Part shown: one piece after another, positions 45,845-54,032 of the stretch
Layout: the number at the start of each line of letters is the position of its first letter
How positions within the stretch are numbered: position 1 is the first letter of the stretch
Source: Micromonospora siamensis
GTDB lineage: Bacteria > Actinomycetota > Actinomycetes > Mycobacteriales > Micromonosporaceae
Length of the DNA: 64,000 bases
Direction of reading: 5' to 3'
Assembly (NCBI RefSeq): GCF_900090305.1
Contig: NZ_LT607751.1
Coordinates: 5,518,001 to 5,582,000 of the forward strand
Translations under genes and position numbers: made by a program
Notes under the pieces: model-generated
What the model saw: the letters and a program-made list of their open reading frames with translations, nothing else
Database searches by the model: none
Told to the model about the DNA's origin: nothing

Positions 45845-45930
45845 TGCTCTGCTCGCGCGCCTTTGCTCTGCTCAACCCCACGCGACACTCGACCGCCTCC
45901 AGTGTCGCGTCCGCCGCAGCAGAGCAAAGG
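45845..45930. repeat. Nested palindromic repeat element
   Basis: Outer arms of 13 bp (45860-45872 with 45918-45930, core TTTGCTCTGCT) enclose an inner perfect 10-bp dyad (45880-45889 with 45901-45910) with an 11-nt loop; a second copy of the TGCTCTGCT half-arm lies at 45845-45853. No coding role; structure suggests a dispersed extragenic palindrome or MITE-like element. Not needed as a terminator because one lies just before it. Confidence 0.8.
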
Positions 45931-45981
45931 GGGGGACGGAGGGCCTGGTCGGGCCGGCGGGCCGGCCGGGCCCGCACGGTG

Positions 45982-47250
45982 TCAGTGCCCGGAGAGATCC
46001 GGGTCGAGAGCGCCGACCACGTCACCGACCACGACGATCGCGGGCGGGCGCAGCTCCGCGGCGACCACGTCGGCCGCCACCGCGCCCAGGGTCGAGCGGA
46101 GGATGCGCTGGGCGCCGGTCGTACCCTCCTGGATCACCGCGGCGGGGGTCGCCGCCGGCTTCCCGTGGGCGACCAGGGTCGCGGCGATCGCCGGCAGGTT
46201 CTTCAGGCCCATCAGGATCACCAGGGTGCCGCGCAGCCCGGCGAGGGCCTCCCAGCGGACCAGCGAGGCCGGCGAGTCCGGTGCGACGTGCCCGGAGACC
46301 ACGGTGAACTCGTGCGCCACGGCCCGGTGGGTCACCGGTACGCCGGCCACCGCCGGCACGGCGATCGCGCTGGTCACCCCGGGGACCACGGTGACCGGCA
46401 CCCCGGCCTCGGCGCAGGCCAGCAGCTCCTCGCCGCCGCGACCGAAGACGTACGGGTCGCCGCCCTTGAGCCGGACCACGAACCGGCCGGCCAGGGCCCG
46501 GTCGACCAGGATCTTGTTGATCTCCTCCTGGGTTCGCGACGGCCCGTACGGGATCTTGGAGGCGTCGACCAGCTCGACGTCGGGGCGCAGTTCGTCCAGG
46601 AGCAGCCCGGGAACCAGCCGGTCGGCGACCACCACGTCCGCCTCGGCGAGCAGCCGCCACCCCTTCACGGTGATCAGCTCGGGGTCACCCGGTCCGGCGC
46701 CGACCAGCGCCACCCGGCCACCGGTGGCGTCGGCCGGGGTCCCCTGCTCCACCGGAGGCGTCACCAGGAGGCCCTGCCGTGCACCCAGGAGGTCGCGGAT
46801 CGCGTCGCGGACGGTCATCGCGCGCCGGGGGTCGCCGCCGCCGAGCACGGCGACGGTGACCGGGCCGTGCCGGGTGACCGCCGGGGTCCAGGCGGTGGCC
46901 GCCGCCCGGTCGTCGGCCCGGACGCAGAAGATCCGCCGTTCGTCGGCGGCGGCGCTGACCGTGACCGCGGCGGCCGGGTCGTCGACCGCCACCTGGACCA
47001 GCCAGGCGCCGTCCAGGTCCTCGGGCGCGAAGCGGCGCCGGACCCAGCGCAGCCGGCCCGCCTCGGCGTGTCCCTGCAGCGCCGGGGTCAGCTCGGGCGA
47101 GACGAGCAGCACGTCCGCGCCGGCGTCGAGCAGCGCGGGCACCCGTCGGGTGGCGACCGCTCCCCCGCCGACGACGACCACCCGCCGGCCGGCCAGGCGC
47201 AGCCCGAGCGGGTACGGGCTACCGCCCGTACCGCCGCCGGTTCCGCTCAC
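45982..47250 (-). CDS. cobA: Uroporphyrinogen-III methyltransferase/sirohaem synthase
   Basis: A 422-residue bifunctional protein. Residues about 10-150 are a precorrin-2 dehydrogenase domain (LAGRRVVVVGGGAVATRRV; NAD loop). Residues about 177-415 are the SAM-dependent methyltransferase (VALVGAGPGDPELITVKGWRLL, RLKGGDPYVFGRGGEE). It makes precorrin-2 and sirohydrochlorin for sirohaem and B12. The iron-chelation part of CysG is uncertain. GTG 47250 overlaps the cobT stop by 4 nt; on this strand cobC, cobT and cobA form an operon. Confidence 0.92.
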   Translation of the reverse strand: MSGTGGGTGGSPYPLGLRLAGRRVVVVGGGAVATRRVPALLDAGADVLLVSPELTPALQGHAEAGRLRWVRRRFAPEDLDGAWLVQVAVDDPAAAVTVSAAADERRIFCVRADDRAAATAWTPAVTRHGPVTVAVLGGGDPRRAMTVRDAIRDLLGARQGLLVTPPVEQGTPADATGGRVALVGAGPGDPELITVKGWRLLAEADVVVADRLVPGLLLDELRPDVELVDASKIPYGPSRTQEEINKILVDRALAGRFVVRLKGGDPYVFGRGGEELLACAEAGVPVTVVPGVTSAIAVPAVAGVPVTHRAVAHEFTVVSGHVAPDSPASLVRWEALAGLRGTLVILMGLKNLPAIAATLVAHGKPAATPAAVIQEGTTGAQRILRSTLGAVAADVVAAELRPPAIVVVGDVVGALDPDLSGH

Positions 47251-48362
47251 TTCTCGGCCACCCCTGCGGAGTCGAACGTCGCCACCTCGTGCAGTACCCG
47301 GACCGCGCCGGTCACCACCGGCAGGGCCAGCAGGGCGCCGGTCCCCTCGCCGAGGCGCAGCCCGAGGTCGATCAGCGGGTCCAGGCCCAGGTGCCGCAGG
47401 GCCACACCGGCGCCCGGCTCGGCCGAGCGGTGCCCGGCGACCATCGCGGCGACCGCGTCGGAGGCGAAGGCCGCCGCGGCGAGCGCGGCGCTGACCGCGA
47501 TCACGCCGTCCAGCAGCACCGGGACCCGGCGCGCGGCGGCGCCGAGGACGAAGCCGGCCAGTGCCGCGTGCTCCAGGCCGCCGACGGCGGCCAGGACGCC
47601 CAGCGGGTCGGCCGGGTCGGGGGCGTGCCGGCGCAGCGCGGCCCGCACCACGTCGATCTTGTGCTGGTACGTCTCGTCGTCCACGCCGGTGCCCCGGCCG
47701 GTCACCTCGGCGGCGTCCACGCCGGTGAACGCGGCGATCAGGGCGGCGGCCGGGGTGGTGTTGCCGATGCCCATGTCGCCGGTGAGCAGGATCCCGGCCC
47801 CGGCGTCGACCAGCCGCCCGGCGACCGCGATGCCGGTCTCCACGGCGGCGCGGGCCTCGTCCCGGGTCAGCGCGGCGGTCACCGTCAGGTCCCGGGTGCC
47901 GGGCCGGACCTTCGCCACGATCAGCCTGGGTGCACCGGGGCCGCCCGGTCCCTCGGCGTCCGGGCCGGCAGCGTCCGGGTCGCTGGCGTCCGGGTCGGTG
48001 GGCAGCGGGGTGGCGACACCGACGTCGACCACGGTGACCGAGGCGCCGGCCTGCCGGGCGAACGCGTTGACCACCGCCCCGCCGGCCAGGAAGTTGGCCA
48101 CCATCTGGGCGGTGACCTCCTGCGGCCAGGGGGTGACCCGCTGGGCGTGCACCCCGTGGTCGCCGGCGAAGACGGCCACCGCCGCCGGTTCGGGCAGCGG
48201 CGGCGGACAGGTGCCGGCCAGTCCGGCGAGGCGTACCGAGAGTTCCTCCAGGGCGCCCAGCGAACCGGCCGGCTTGGTCAGCCGGCCCTGAAGGTCGCGG
48301 GCCGCCGTCATCGCTTCCGCGTCGGGCGGCCGGATCGCCGCGAGCGTGGTTTCCAGCATCAT
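47247..48362 (-). CDS. cobT: Nicotinate-nucleotide dimethylbenzimidazole phosphoribosyltransferase
   Basis: A 371-residue enzyme that attaches the lower ligand ribotide of cobalamin. AVFAGDHGVHAQRVTPWPQEVTAQMV, GDMGIGNTTPAAAL and the catalytic Glu in LRLGEGTGALL are present. An Asp/Pro/Ala-rich insertion (TDPDASDPDAAGPDAEGPGG) in a surface loop is unusual. Starts at ATG 48362 (with ATG 48359 next to it), overlapping the cobC stop; GGAGG lies just upstream. Confidence 0.95.
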   Translation of the reverse strand: MMLETTLAAIRPPDAEAMTAARDLQGRLTKPAGSLGALEELSVRLAGLAGTCPPPLPEPAAVAVFAGDHGVHAQRVTPWPQEVTAQMVANFLAGGAVVNAFARQAGASVTVVDVGVATPLPTDPDASDPDAAGPDAEGPGGPGAPRLIVAKVRPGTRDLTVTAALTRDEARAAVETGIAVAGRLVDAGAGILLTGDMGIGNTTPAAALIAAFTGVDAAEVTGRGTGVDDETYQHKIDVVRAALRRHAPDPADPLGVLAAVGGLEHAALAGFVLGAAARRVPVLLDGVIAVSAALAAAAFASDAVAAMVAGHRSAEPGAGVALRHLGLDPLIDLGLRLGEGTGALLALPVVTGAVRVLHEVATFDSAGVAEK

Positions 48363-49453
48363 GCCTCCAGGATCCCTGCCAGTGCCTCGACGAACGCGTC
48401 GGTGGTCGCCCGGTCCCGCACCGCGAGCCGCAGCCAGTCCGGGCCGAGCCCCGGGAAGGTGTCGCCCCGGCGTACCGCCCAGCCCCGCTCCCGCAGGATC
48501 TCGCGCACCCGCGCCGCCCCGGGCAGGTGGATCAGCACGAAGGCGCTGGCCGGGCGGCCAGCGACGCGTACCCCCGGCAGGGCCGACAGGCGGTCGACCA
48601 GGTGGTCGCGGTCGGCGGCCAGCCGGGCGGCGAGGTCGCGTTCGGCCGCGACCGCGGCCGGCGACGCGCATGCGGTGGCGGCGGCGAGCGCCGGGGTGGA
48701 GACCGCCCAGAGCGGCTGCACGGCGGCCAGCCGGTCGACCAGGTCGGCCGGCGCGAGGAGATAGCCGATCCGCAGGCCGGCCAGCCCCCAGGTCTTGGTC
48801 AGGCTGCGGACCACGACCAGGCCGGGCAGGTCGCGCCGGTCGGCCAGCGACTCCGGCTCGCTGTCGGCCCCGGGGGTACGGGTGGTGTCGGCGAACGCCT
48901 CGTCGACCACCAGGATCCGGCCGGGCCGGGTCAGGGCGGCCAGGTCGGCGGCGGGGTGCAGCACCGACGTGGGGTTGGTCGGGTTGCCGATCACCACCAG
49001 GTCGGCGTCGGCGGGCACCCGGGCCGGGTCCAGCCGGAAGCCGTCGGCGGGGTCGAGCAGCACCCGCTCCACCGGGTGCCCGGCGGCCCGCAGCGCCGCC
49101 TCCGGCTCGGTGAACTGCGGGTGCACCACGACCGGCCGGTGGACGCCGGCCAGCGCGCGGGCGAGCAGCACGAAGCCCTCCGCGGCACCGGCGGTGAGGA
49201 GTACCTCCTCCGGGGGACGGCCGTGCCGGGCGGCGACGGCGGCCCGGGCCGGCCGGGGGTCCGGGTACGCCGCCAGCTCGCCCAGGGCGGCGACCAGCGG
49301 GTCGGCCAGCCAGTCCGGCATCGGGTCCCGGCGGACGTTGACCGCCAGGTCGACCAGTCCGGCTTCGACCTCGGCGTCCCCGTGGTGACCGAGGTCCGGT
49401 TCGGGCGCTCCGGGGTCCGTCTGCGGCCCGGCGTCGACGAGTTGACCACGCAT
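48359..49453 (-). CDS. cobC: Cobalamin-linked PLP aminotransferase, CobC/threonine-phosphate decarboxylase type
   Basis: A 364-residue class I/II fold PLP enzyme in the operon with cobT and cobA. VVIGNPTNPTSVL and the Schiff-base Lys in SLTKTWGLAGLRIGY are visible. Actinobacterial CobC-like proteins supply aminopropanol phosphate for the corrin nucleotide loop by decarboxylating threonine phosphate; this role is inferred from context. ATG 49453 starts the protein. Confidence 0.8.
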   Translation of the reverse strand: MRGQLVDAGPQTDPGAPEPDLGHHGDAEVEAGLVDLAVNVRRDPMPDWLADPLVAALGELAAYPDPRPARAAVAARHGRPPEEVLLTAGAAEGFVLLARALAGVHRPVVVHPQFTEPEAALRAAGHPVERVLLDPADGFRLDPARVPADADLVVIGNPTNPTSVLHPAADLAALTRPGRILVVDEAFADTTRTPGADSEPESLADRRDLPGLVVVRSLTKTWGLAGLRIGYLLAPADLVDRLAAVQPLWAVSTPALAAATACASPAAVAAERDLAARLAADRDHLVDRLSALPGVRVAGRPASAFVLIHLPGAARVREILRERGWAVRRGDTFPGLGPDWLRLAVRDRATTDAFVEALAGILEA

Positions 49454-49529
49454 GTCCGCGATCCTGCCGGGAAGGCGACGTCGGGGACAGCGGATCCCGG
49501 CGTGGGTCGCGTCACCCGCCCGCCGGTTT

Positions 49530-49569
49530 ATGAGTTCTTCTCATTTCTGAATCGGAAATGTCATAGCTT
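49530..49569 (+). promoter_or_regulatory. AT-rich promoter of the penicillin-binding protein gene with two dyads
   Basis: An AT-rich patch in GC-rich DNA. ATGAG-5-CTCAT (49530-49544) and CATTTC-7-GAAATG (49542-49560) are adjoining palindromes, followed by TAGCTT (49564-49569), a TAnnnT -10 box 7 nt before GTG 49577. Suggests a leaderless, regulated promoter. Confidence 0.6.
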
Positions 49570-49576
49570 GGGCCTC

Positions 49577-51709
49577 GTGAGCAACCGACCCTTCGCTGCC
49601 GCCGGTCGATCCGTTCCTCTCCTCCGCGCCGGACTCATCGCCGGAATCGTCGTCACCGCCGCCCTCTATCCGTTGGCCGCCCTCACCGGCCTCGGCGCCA
49701 AGGCCACCGCGCACGCCGTCGAGCAGAAGACCGACATCCTGCGCACCGCGCTGCCCGCCGAGACCTCCTACCTGTACGCGCCCGACGGCAAGACCGTCCT
49801 GACGATGTTCTACGAGGAGTACCGGCAGTACACCAAGCTGTCGGACATGTCCCCGAACATCCAGCAGGCGATCGTCGCCGCCGAGGACAACCGCTTCTAC
49901 CAGCACCACGGCGTCGACCCGAAGGGCGTCGCCCGCGCCTTCGTGGCGAACGCCCGCTCCAGCGGCGTCTCCCAGGGCGCCTCCACGCTGACCATGCAGT
50001 ACGTCCGGATGGCCCTGCGGGACAGCGCGAAGACCCCCAAGGAGGTCCAGGAGGCGACCCAGCAGACCAGCCTGCGCAAGGTCAAGGAGATGCGGATGGC
50101 GCTGGACATCGAGAAGGAGCTCACCAAGGAGCAGATCCTGGAGCGCTACCTCAACTCGGCGTACTTCGGCCACCGCGCGTACGGCATCTACGCCGCGTCG
50201 CAGATCTTCTTCTCCAAGACCCCGGCCACCCTCACCCCGGTCGAGGCGGCCACCCTCGCCGGCCTGGTCAAGTCCCCGTCCGAGTACGACCCGATCACCT
50301 CGGACCAGAAGGACGCCACCGGGCGGCGCAACTACGTGCTCGACAACATGACCCGGCTCGGGTTCATGTCGCCGGACGTGGCCGCGGCGTACAAGAGCGA
50401 GCCGATCCAGCTCAAGCTGACCGACCCGCCCAACGACTGCGCCTCGATCCCCAAGAAGTACAACAGCTGGGGCTTCGCCTGCGACTACGTCAAGAACTGG
50501 TGGAGCGCGCAGCCCGCGTTCGGCGAGAACCGGCTGGAACGGATGGACAAGCTCCGCCGCGGCGGCTACCGGATCGTGCTCAGCATCGACCCGAAGATCC
50601 AGGCGGCGGCCGAGCAGAACGTCGGCGCCCAGGACAACACGGGCAGCCCGTTCGCCAACGGGATCGTGGTCTCCGAACCGGGCACCGGCCGGGTCAAGGC
50701 GATGGCGGTGAACCGCACCTACTCCCTGGACCTCAGCCAGAACGGCCCGACCTCCAACCCGGAGGCCGACCCCAACGTCAAGGCGAACTACCCGAACACG
50801 GTCGCCCCGCTGCTCGGCGGCGGCACCCTCCCCGGGTACCAGGCCGGATCGACGTTCAAGATGTTCCCGATGCTCGCCGCCCTCGACTCGGGCATGAAGC
50901 TGTCGACGTCCTTCAACGCGCCGTACACCTACAAATCGTCGGTGTACGACGGCTGGGCCCCGTCGAACGCCAGCGGCGCGATGACCGGCAACCAGACCAT
51001 GTGGTCCGGCTTCGGCAAGTCGGTGAACACCTACTTCGTCTGGCTGGAGGAACAGGTCGGCGCGGACCGGGCGGTCCGGATGGCCGAGCAGCTCGGGCTG
51101 CGCTGGCGCACCGACGTCGACAAGGAACAGGCATCGCCGGCCAAGGCGAAGAAGTGGGGCTCGTTCACCCTGGGCGTCTCCGACGCCACGCCCCTGGAGA
51201 TGGCCAACGCGTACGCCGCCGTGGCCGCCGACGGCCGGTACTGTGAGGCCATCCCGGTCCTGTCGATCAGCAACCGGGACGGCACGCCCGCCACGTACAC
51301 CACCCCGGGTGGGGTGCAGCGGGAGATCGCCAAGCCGCGCTGCCGGCAGGTGGTCAGCGCCGACGCCGCCCGGGCCGCCACCGACGCCGCCCGCTGCCCC
51401 ACCGGCGACACCCCGGCCAAGGGCAGCTGCGGGGGCTGGTCCACGGCGGACAGCGTCCGGGGCACCGTCGGCCGTCCGGTCGCCGGCAAGACCGGTACCA
51501 CCGACAGCACCCGGTCGGCCTGGTTCGCCGGGTTCACCCCGGAACTGGCGGCAGCGAGCTTCATCGCCGACCCGGACAACCCGTTCAACGCCGTCGGCGA
51601 CGGGCAGTCCCAGATCCCGGTCAACGCGGTGGCCCGAACGCTGCGCGACGCCCTCAAGGGCCAGCCGGTACGCCAGTTCACCCCACCGTCCGACGAGATC
51701 GTCGGCTGA
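49577..51709 (+). CDS. Bifunctional penicillin-binding protein (class A PBP)
   Basis: A 710-residue peptidoglycan synthase. One N-terminal span (about 18-36) anchors it. The glycosyltransferase 51 domain has EDNRFYQHHGVDP near 105 and continues to about 300; the transpeptidase domain has Ser425-Thr-Phe-Lys428, Ser482-Val-Asn and Lys638-Thr-Gly. There is no PASTA tail. It polymerises and crosslinks the cell wall. GTG 49577 is read from an apparent leaderless promoter. A dyad and a near-perfect hairpin follow. Confidence 0.96.
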   Translation: MSNRPFAAAGRSVPLLRAGLIAGIVVTAALYPLAALTGLGAKATAHAVEQKTDILRTALPAETSYLYAPDGKTVLTMFYEEYRQYTKLSDMSPNIQQAIVAAEDNRFYQHHGVDPKGVARAFVANARSSGVSQGASTLTMQYVRMALRDSAKTPKEVQEATQQTSLRKVKEMRMALDIEKELTKEQILERYLNSAYFGHRAYGIYAASQIFFSKTPATLTPVEAATLAGLVKSPSEYDPITSDQKDATGRRNYVLDNMTRLGFMSPDVAAAYKSEPIQLKLTDPPNDCASIPKKYNSWGFACDYVKNWWSAQPAFGENRLERMDKLRRGGYRIVLSIDPKIQAAAEQNVGAQDNTGSPFANGIVVSEPGTGRVKAMAVNRTYSLDLSQNGPTSNPEADPNVKANYPNTVAPLLGGGTLPGYQAGSTFKMFPMLAALDSGMKLSTSFNAPYTYKSSVYDGWAPSNASGAMTGNQTMWSGFGKSVNTYFVWLEEQVGADRAVRMAEQLGLRWRTDVDKEQASPAKAKKWGSFTLGVSDATPLEMANAYAAVAADGRYCEAIPVLSISNRDGTPATYTTPGGVQREIAKPRCRQVVSADAARAATDAARCPTGDTPAKGSCGGWSTADSVRGTVGRPVAGKTGTTDSTRSAWFAGFTPELAAASFIADPDNPFNAVGDGQSQIPVNAVARTLRDALKGQPVRQFTPPSDEIVG

Positions 51710-51725
51710 GCGCCGGCAACCGACC

Positions 51726-51745
51726 ACCCGGGGGTGCGCCCGGGT
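51726..51745 (+). terminator. Short hairpin after the PBP gene
   Basis: Perfect 7-bp stem (51726-51732 with 51739-51745) 16 nt after the stop. Confidence 0.45.
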
Positions 51746-51747
51746 AA

Positions 51748-51789
51748 CGATCAGGAGGTTCGCGTCAGCCGACGCGGACCTCCTGATCG
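51748..51789. repeat. Palindromic element A, GATCAGGAG type (also possible terminator)
   Basis: 19-bp stem with one mismatch (51748-51766 with 51771-51789) around a 4-nt loop, following the PBP gene. Its outer sequence (GATCAnGAG with CGTCAG inside) matches the element 38 bp downstream, so it is probably a repeat-family member that may also end transcription. Confidence 0.7.
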
Positions 51790-51823
51790 ACTCCCCTCCC
51801 CCACCCCGCCCCTCCCCGCTGCG

Positions 51824-51886
51824 CGTTGATCAAGAGATTTTCGTCAGGGAGAGCGCTTCCCGGTGACCAGAACTTCTTGATCAACG
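51824..51886. repeat. Palindromic element B, GTTGATCAAGA type
   Basis: Perfect 12-bp outer arms (51824-51835 with 51875-51886) with a 39-nt centre that contains its own small dyad. Shares the GATCAnGAG...CGTCAG order with element A. A dispersed repeat of this kind is inferred from the pair. Confidence 0.75.
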
Positions 51887-51914
51887 AGCCGGGAGGAGGG
51901 CCGGAGAGAGGGGG

Positions 51915-52484
51915 TCAGTGGAGGTCGGCGGCGACGAACGACCACAGCTCCAGGTCGACCCGGGCGCCCCGGACGAAGCCGGCGTTGCGCAGCAACCCCT
52001 CGTAGCTGAAGCCGGCCTTCTCGGCGACCCGCCGGGAGGCGACGTTGCCCGGCGCCACCCGCAGCTCCACCCGCTGGAAGCCGTGCTCCAACAGCAACGC
52101 CACGGCCGCGGCGTCCACCGCCTCGGCGGCCAGCCCGAAGCCACGGGCGTCCGGCGCCAACGCGTACGAGACCTCCGTCGACCGGGCGCCCCAGTCGGTG
52201 CGCCGGGTCCACAGGCAGCCCACCACCCGGCCGTCCTCCCGGCGGACCAGCGCGAAGTGGTCGCCGTCGCCGCTGTCCCGCCGCTGCCGGGCCAGGTCCG
52301 TGCACCAGGACCGGCCCTCGATCCGCCCGGCCGGCTCGGCCAGCGGCAACCAGCGCTGCGTCTGCCGGTCGGCGAAGACCTCGTCCACCGCCCCGGCGTC
52401 CGCCGGCACGTGCCGGCGGACCTCCAGCCGTGGGGTGGAGACGGTCAGCTCCGGGAACCGGCGGATCGCCACCTGGCCGATCAC
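51915..52484 (-). CDS. GNAT acetyltransferase, RimJ/RimL type
   Basis: A 189-residue acetyltransferase of the ribosomal-protein-acetyltransferase (Acetyltransf_3) type: STPRLEVRRHVPAD at the start, EVSYALAPDARGFGLAAEAVDAAAVALL as acetyl-CoA site and NVASRRVAEKAGFSYEG at the end. Substrate unknown. GTG 52484 overlaps the CobB-like gene stop by GTGA. Confidence 0.85.
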   Translation of the reverse strand: MIGQVAIRRFPELTVSTPRLEVRRHVPADAGAVDEVFADRQTQRWLPLAEPAGRIEGRSWCTDLARQRRDSGDGDHFALVRREDGRVVGCLWTRRTDWGARSTEVSYALAPDARGFGLAAEAVDAAAVALLLEHGFQRVELRVAPGNVASRRVAEKAGFSYEGLLRNAGFVRGARVDLELWSFVAADLH

Positions 52485-53860
52485 CGGGTGGCCGCCACGT
52501 CGGTCGGTGTGTCGGCGACCGCCGCGGCGGCCAGCCGGCCGGCGATGCCCGGCACGGCGGCCCAGTGCAGGCCCAGCTGTGAGGCGTGCACCCCGCGCCA
52601 GACGAAGCCCTCGGGCGCGCCACCCTCCCAGCTCCACGCCGGCGCCTGCCCGGCCCGGGGGGTCAGCACGGCGGCGTGCTGCTTGTGGCCGACCAGCACC
52701 GTGCCGGCCGCGGCGACCACGCTGGCCGTCCGGGCCGTCGCCTCGCGGTAGCCGACGACCAGGCCGTCCCGGCGCCGGCCGGTCGCGTCCAGCACCCCGC
52801 ACATCGGCAGCCCGTCCAGCTCGCGGGCCAACCAGAGCAGGCCGGCCCCCTCGGCGACCACCGGCCGGCCGGTACGGGCCAGCTCGGCCACCGCGATGCA
52901 GAGCCTGCGATTGGCGGAGAGCTCCACCGCGTACCCCTCGGGCAGCCCGGCGCCGACGACCAGCGCCCGGGTCCCCGCGGGCAGCTCCTCGTCGCGCAGC
53001 GGGTCGACCGTCACCACCTCGGCCCCGGCGGCCCGGAGCAGCTCCGCCGTCTCGGGGTGGCTGTAGCTGCCGCCCGCCGCCCCGGCGACCGCCACGACCG
53101 GCCGGCCGGCGACGGGCTCGCCCTCCCCCGGCTCCGGTGACCAGGCGGGGCCGGCCAGCGGCGGCGCCGAGCGGGCCAGCGCGAGCAGCCGGTCCAGGTC
53201 GACCGTGGCGGCAACCGCCTCGCCCAGCCGGCGCACCGCCCGGACGGCCTCCCCGTCGCCGCCGATCGCGGGTAGCATCCCGTGCCGGCGGGCCGGCAGC
53301 ACCGGGGGCAGCTCGTGCCGGCGCAACGCGCCGTAGACCGGCACCCCGATGTCGTCGAGCGCCTCCCGCAGCATCGCCTCGTGCCGGGGCGAGGCGACCC
53401 GGTTCAGGATCACCCCACCCAGCCAGAGCTGCTCGTCGTACGCCCGGAAGCCGTGCACCAGCGCGGCCACCGACTGGCCCATCGCCGCCACGTCCACGGT
53501 CAGCACGACCGGGCTGCGCAGCCGGACGGCGACCGCCGCGGTGGAATCCTCGTCGGGGCGGCCGGAGACCGAGTCGTAGAGGCCCATGGTGCCCTGCACG
53601 ACGGCCAGCGACGCCCCGGCGGCGCCGTTCGCGAAGAGCGGGCCGAGGCGTTCCACCCCGGCCAGCCGGGCGTCCAGGATCCGCCCCGGACGGCCGGCGG
53701 CGAGCCCGAGGTAGGCGGCGTCGACCTGGTCGGCCCCGACCTTGAAACCGGCCACGGCCAGCCCCCGGTCGGCGAGCGCGGCGAGCAGGCCGATGGAGAT
53801 CGCGGTGGTCCCGTGCCCCGAAGCGGGCGCGCTGAGCACGAGGCGAGGCACGGCGGTCAT
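52481..53860 (-). CDS. CobB/CbiA-like protein lacking ATPase Lys and glutaminase Cys (degenerate cobyrinate diamide synthase)
   Basis: A 459-residue homologue of cobyrinate a,c-diamide synthase by overall pattern (FKVGADQVDAAYLGLAAGRPGRILD, LGGVILNRVASPRHE, and at the end GHKQHAAVLTP and GVHASQLGLHW). But the P-loop reads SAPASGHGTT with Thr18 in place of Lys, and the glutaminase motif expected as AECGGL reads AEGAGL with Gly338 in place of the nucleophile Cys. The ATP-dependent amidotransferase reaction therefore seems lost or changed. ATG 53860 is preferred (GGAG 6 nt upstream). It could be a pseudo-enzyme or an atypical paralogue. Confidence 0.8.
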   Translation of the reverse strand: MTAVPRLVLSAPASGHGTTAISIGLLAALADRGLAVAGFKVGADQVDAAYLGLAAGRPGRILDARLAGVERLGPLFANGAAGASLAVVQGTMGLYDSVSGRPDEDSTAAVAVRLRSPVVLTVDVAAMGQSVAALVHGFRAYDEQLWLGGVILNRVASPRHEAMLREALDDIGVPVYGALRRHELPPVLPARRHGMLPAIGGDGEAVRAVRRLGEAVAATVDLDRLLALARSAPPLAGPAWSPEPGEGEPVAGRPVVAVAGAAGGSYSHPETAELLRAAGAEVVTVDPLRDEELPAGTRALVVGAGLPEGYAVELSANRRLCIAVAELARTGRPVVAEGAGLLWLARELDGLPMCGVLDATGRRRDGLVVGYREATARTASVVAAAGTVLVGHKQHAAVLTPRAGQAPAWSWEGGAPEGFVWRGVHASQLGLHWAAVPGIAGRLAAAAVADTPTDVAATR

Positions 53861-54020
53861 CATCGACTCCTCGGTGCGACGGGTGGTGGGTCCGTGGCGG
53901 CGCGGTCGCCGGCGTGACGATACCCGTCGGGTGCGACGCGTGGCGGCCGTCGTACGGTCGGTCCGGCGGGCGTGACGCACCGTCACCGGGCCACCGGCCG
54001 GGTGGCGTCGGTCATACGGG

Positions 54021-54026
54021 TAGCCT
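54021..54026 (+). promoter_or_regulatory. -10 box for leaderless SURF1 gene
   Basis: TAGCCT ends 6 nt before GTG 54033, consistent with a leaderless start. Confidence 0.5.
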
Positions 54027-54032
54027 CGAGGC

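Noticed and set aside
45753..45981. CRISPR-like array in the palindromic region after otsB-GH15
   Set aside because: There are no regularly spaced repeats with different spacers, only inverted arms.
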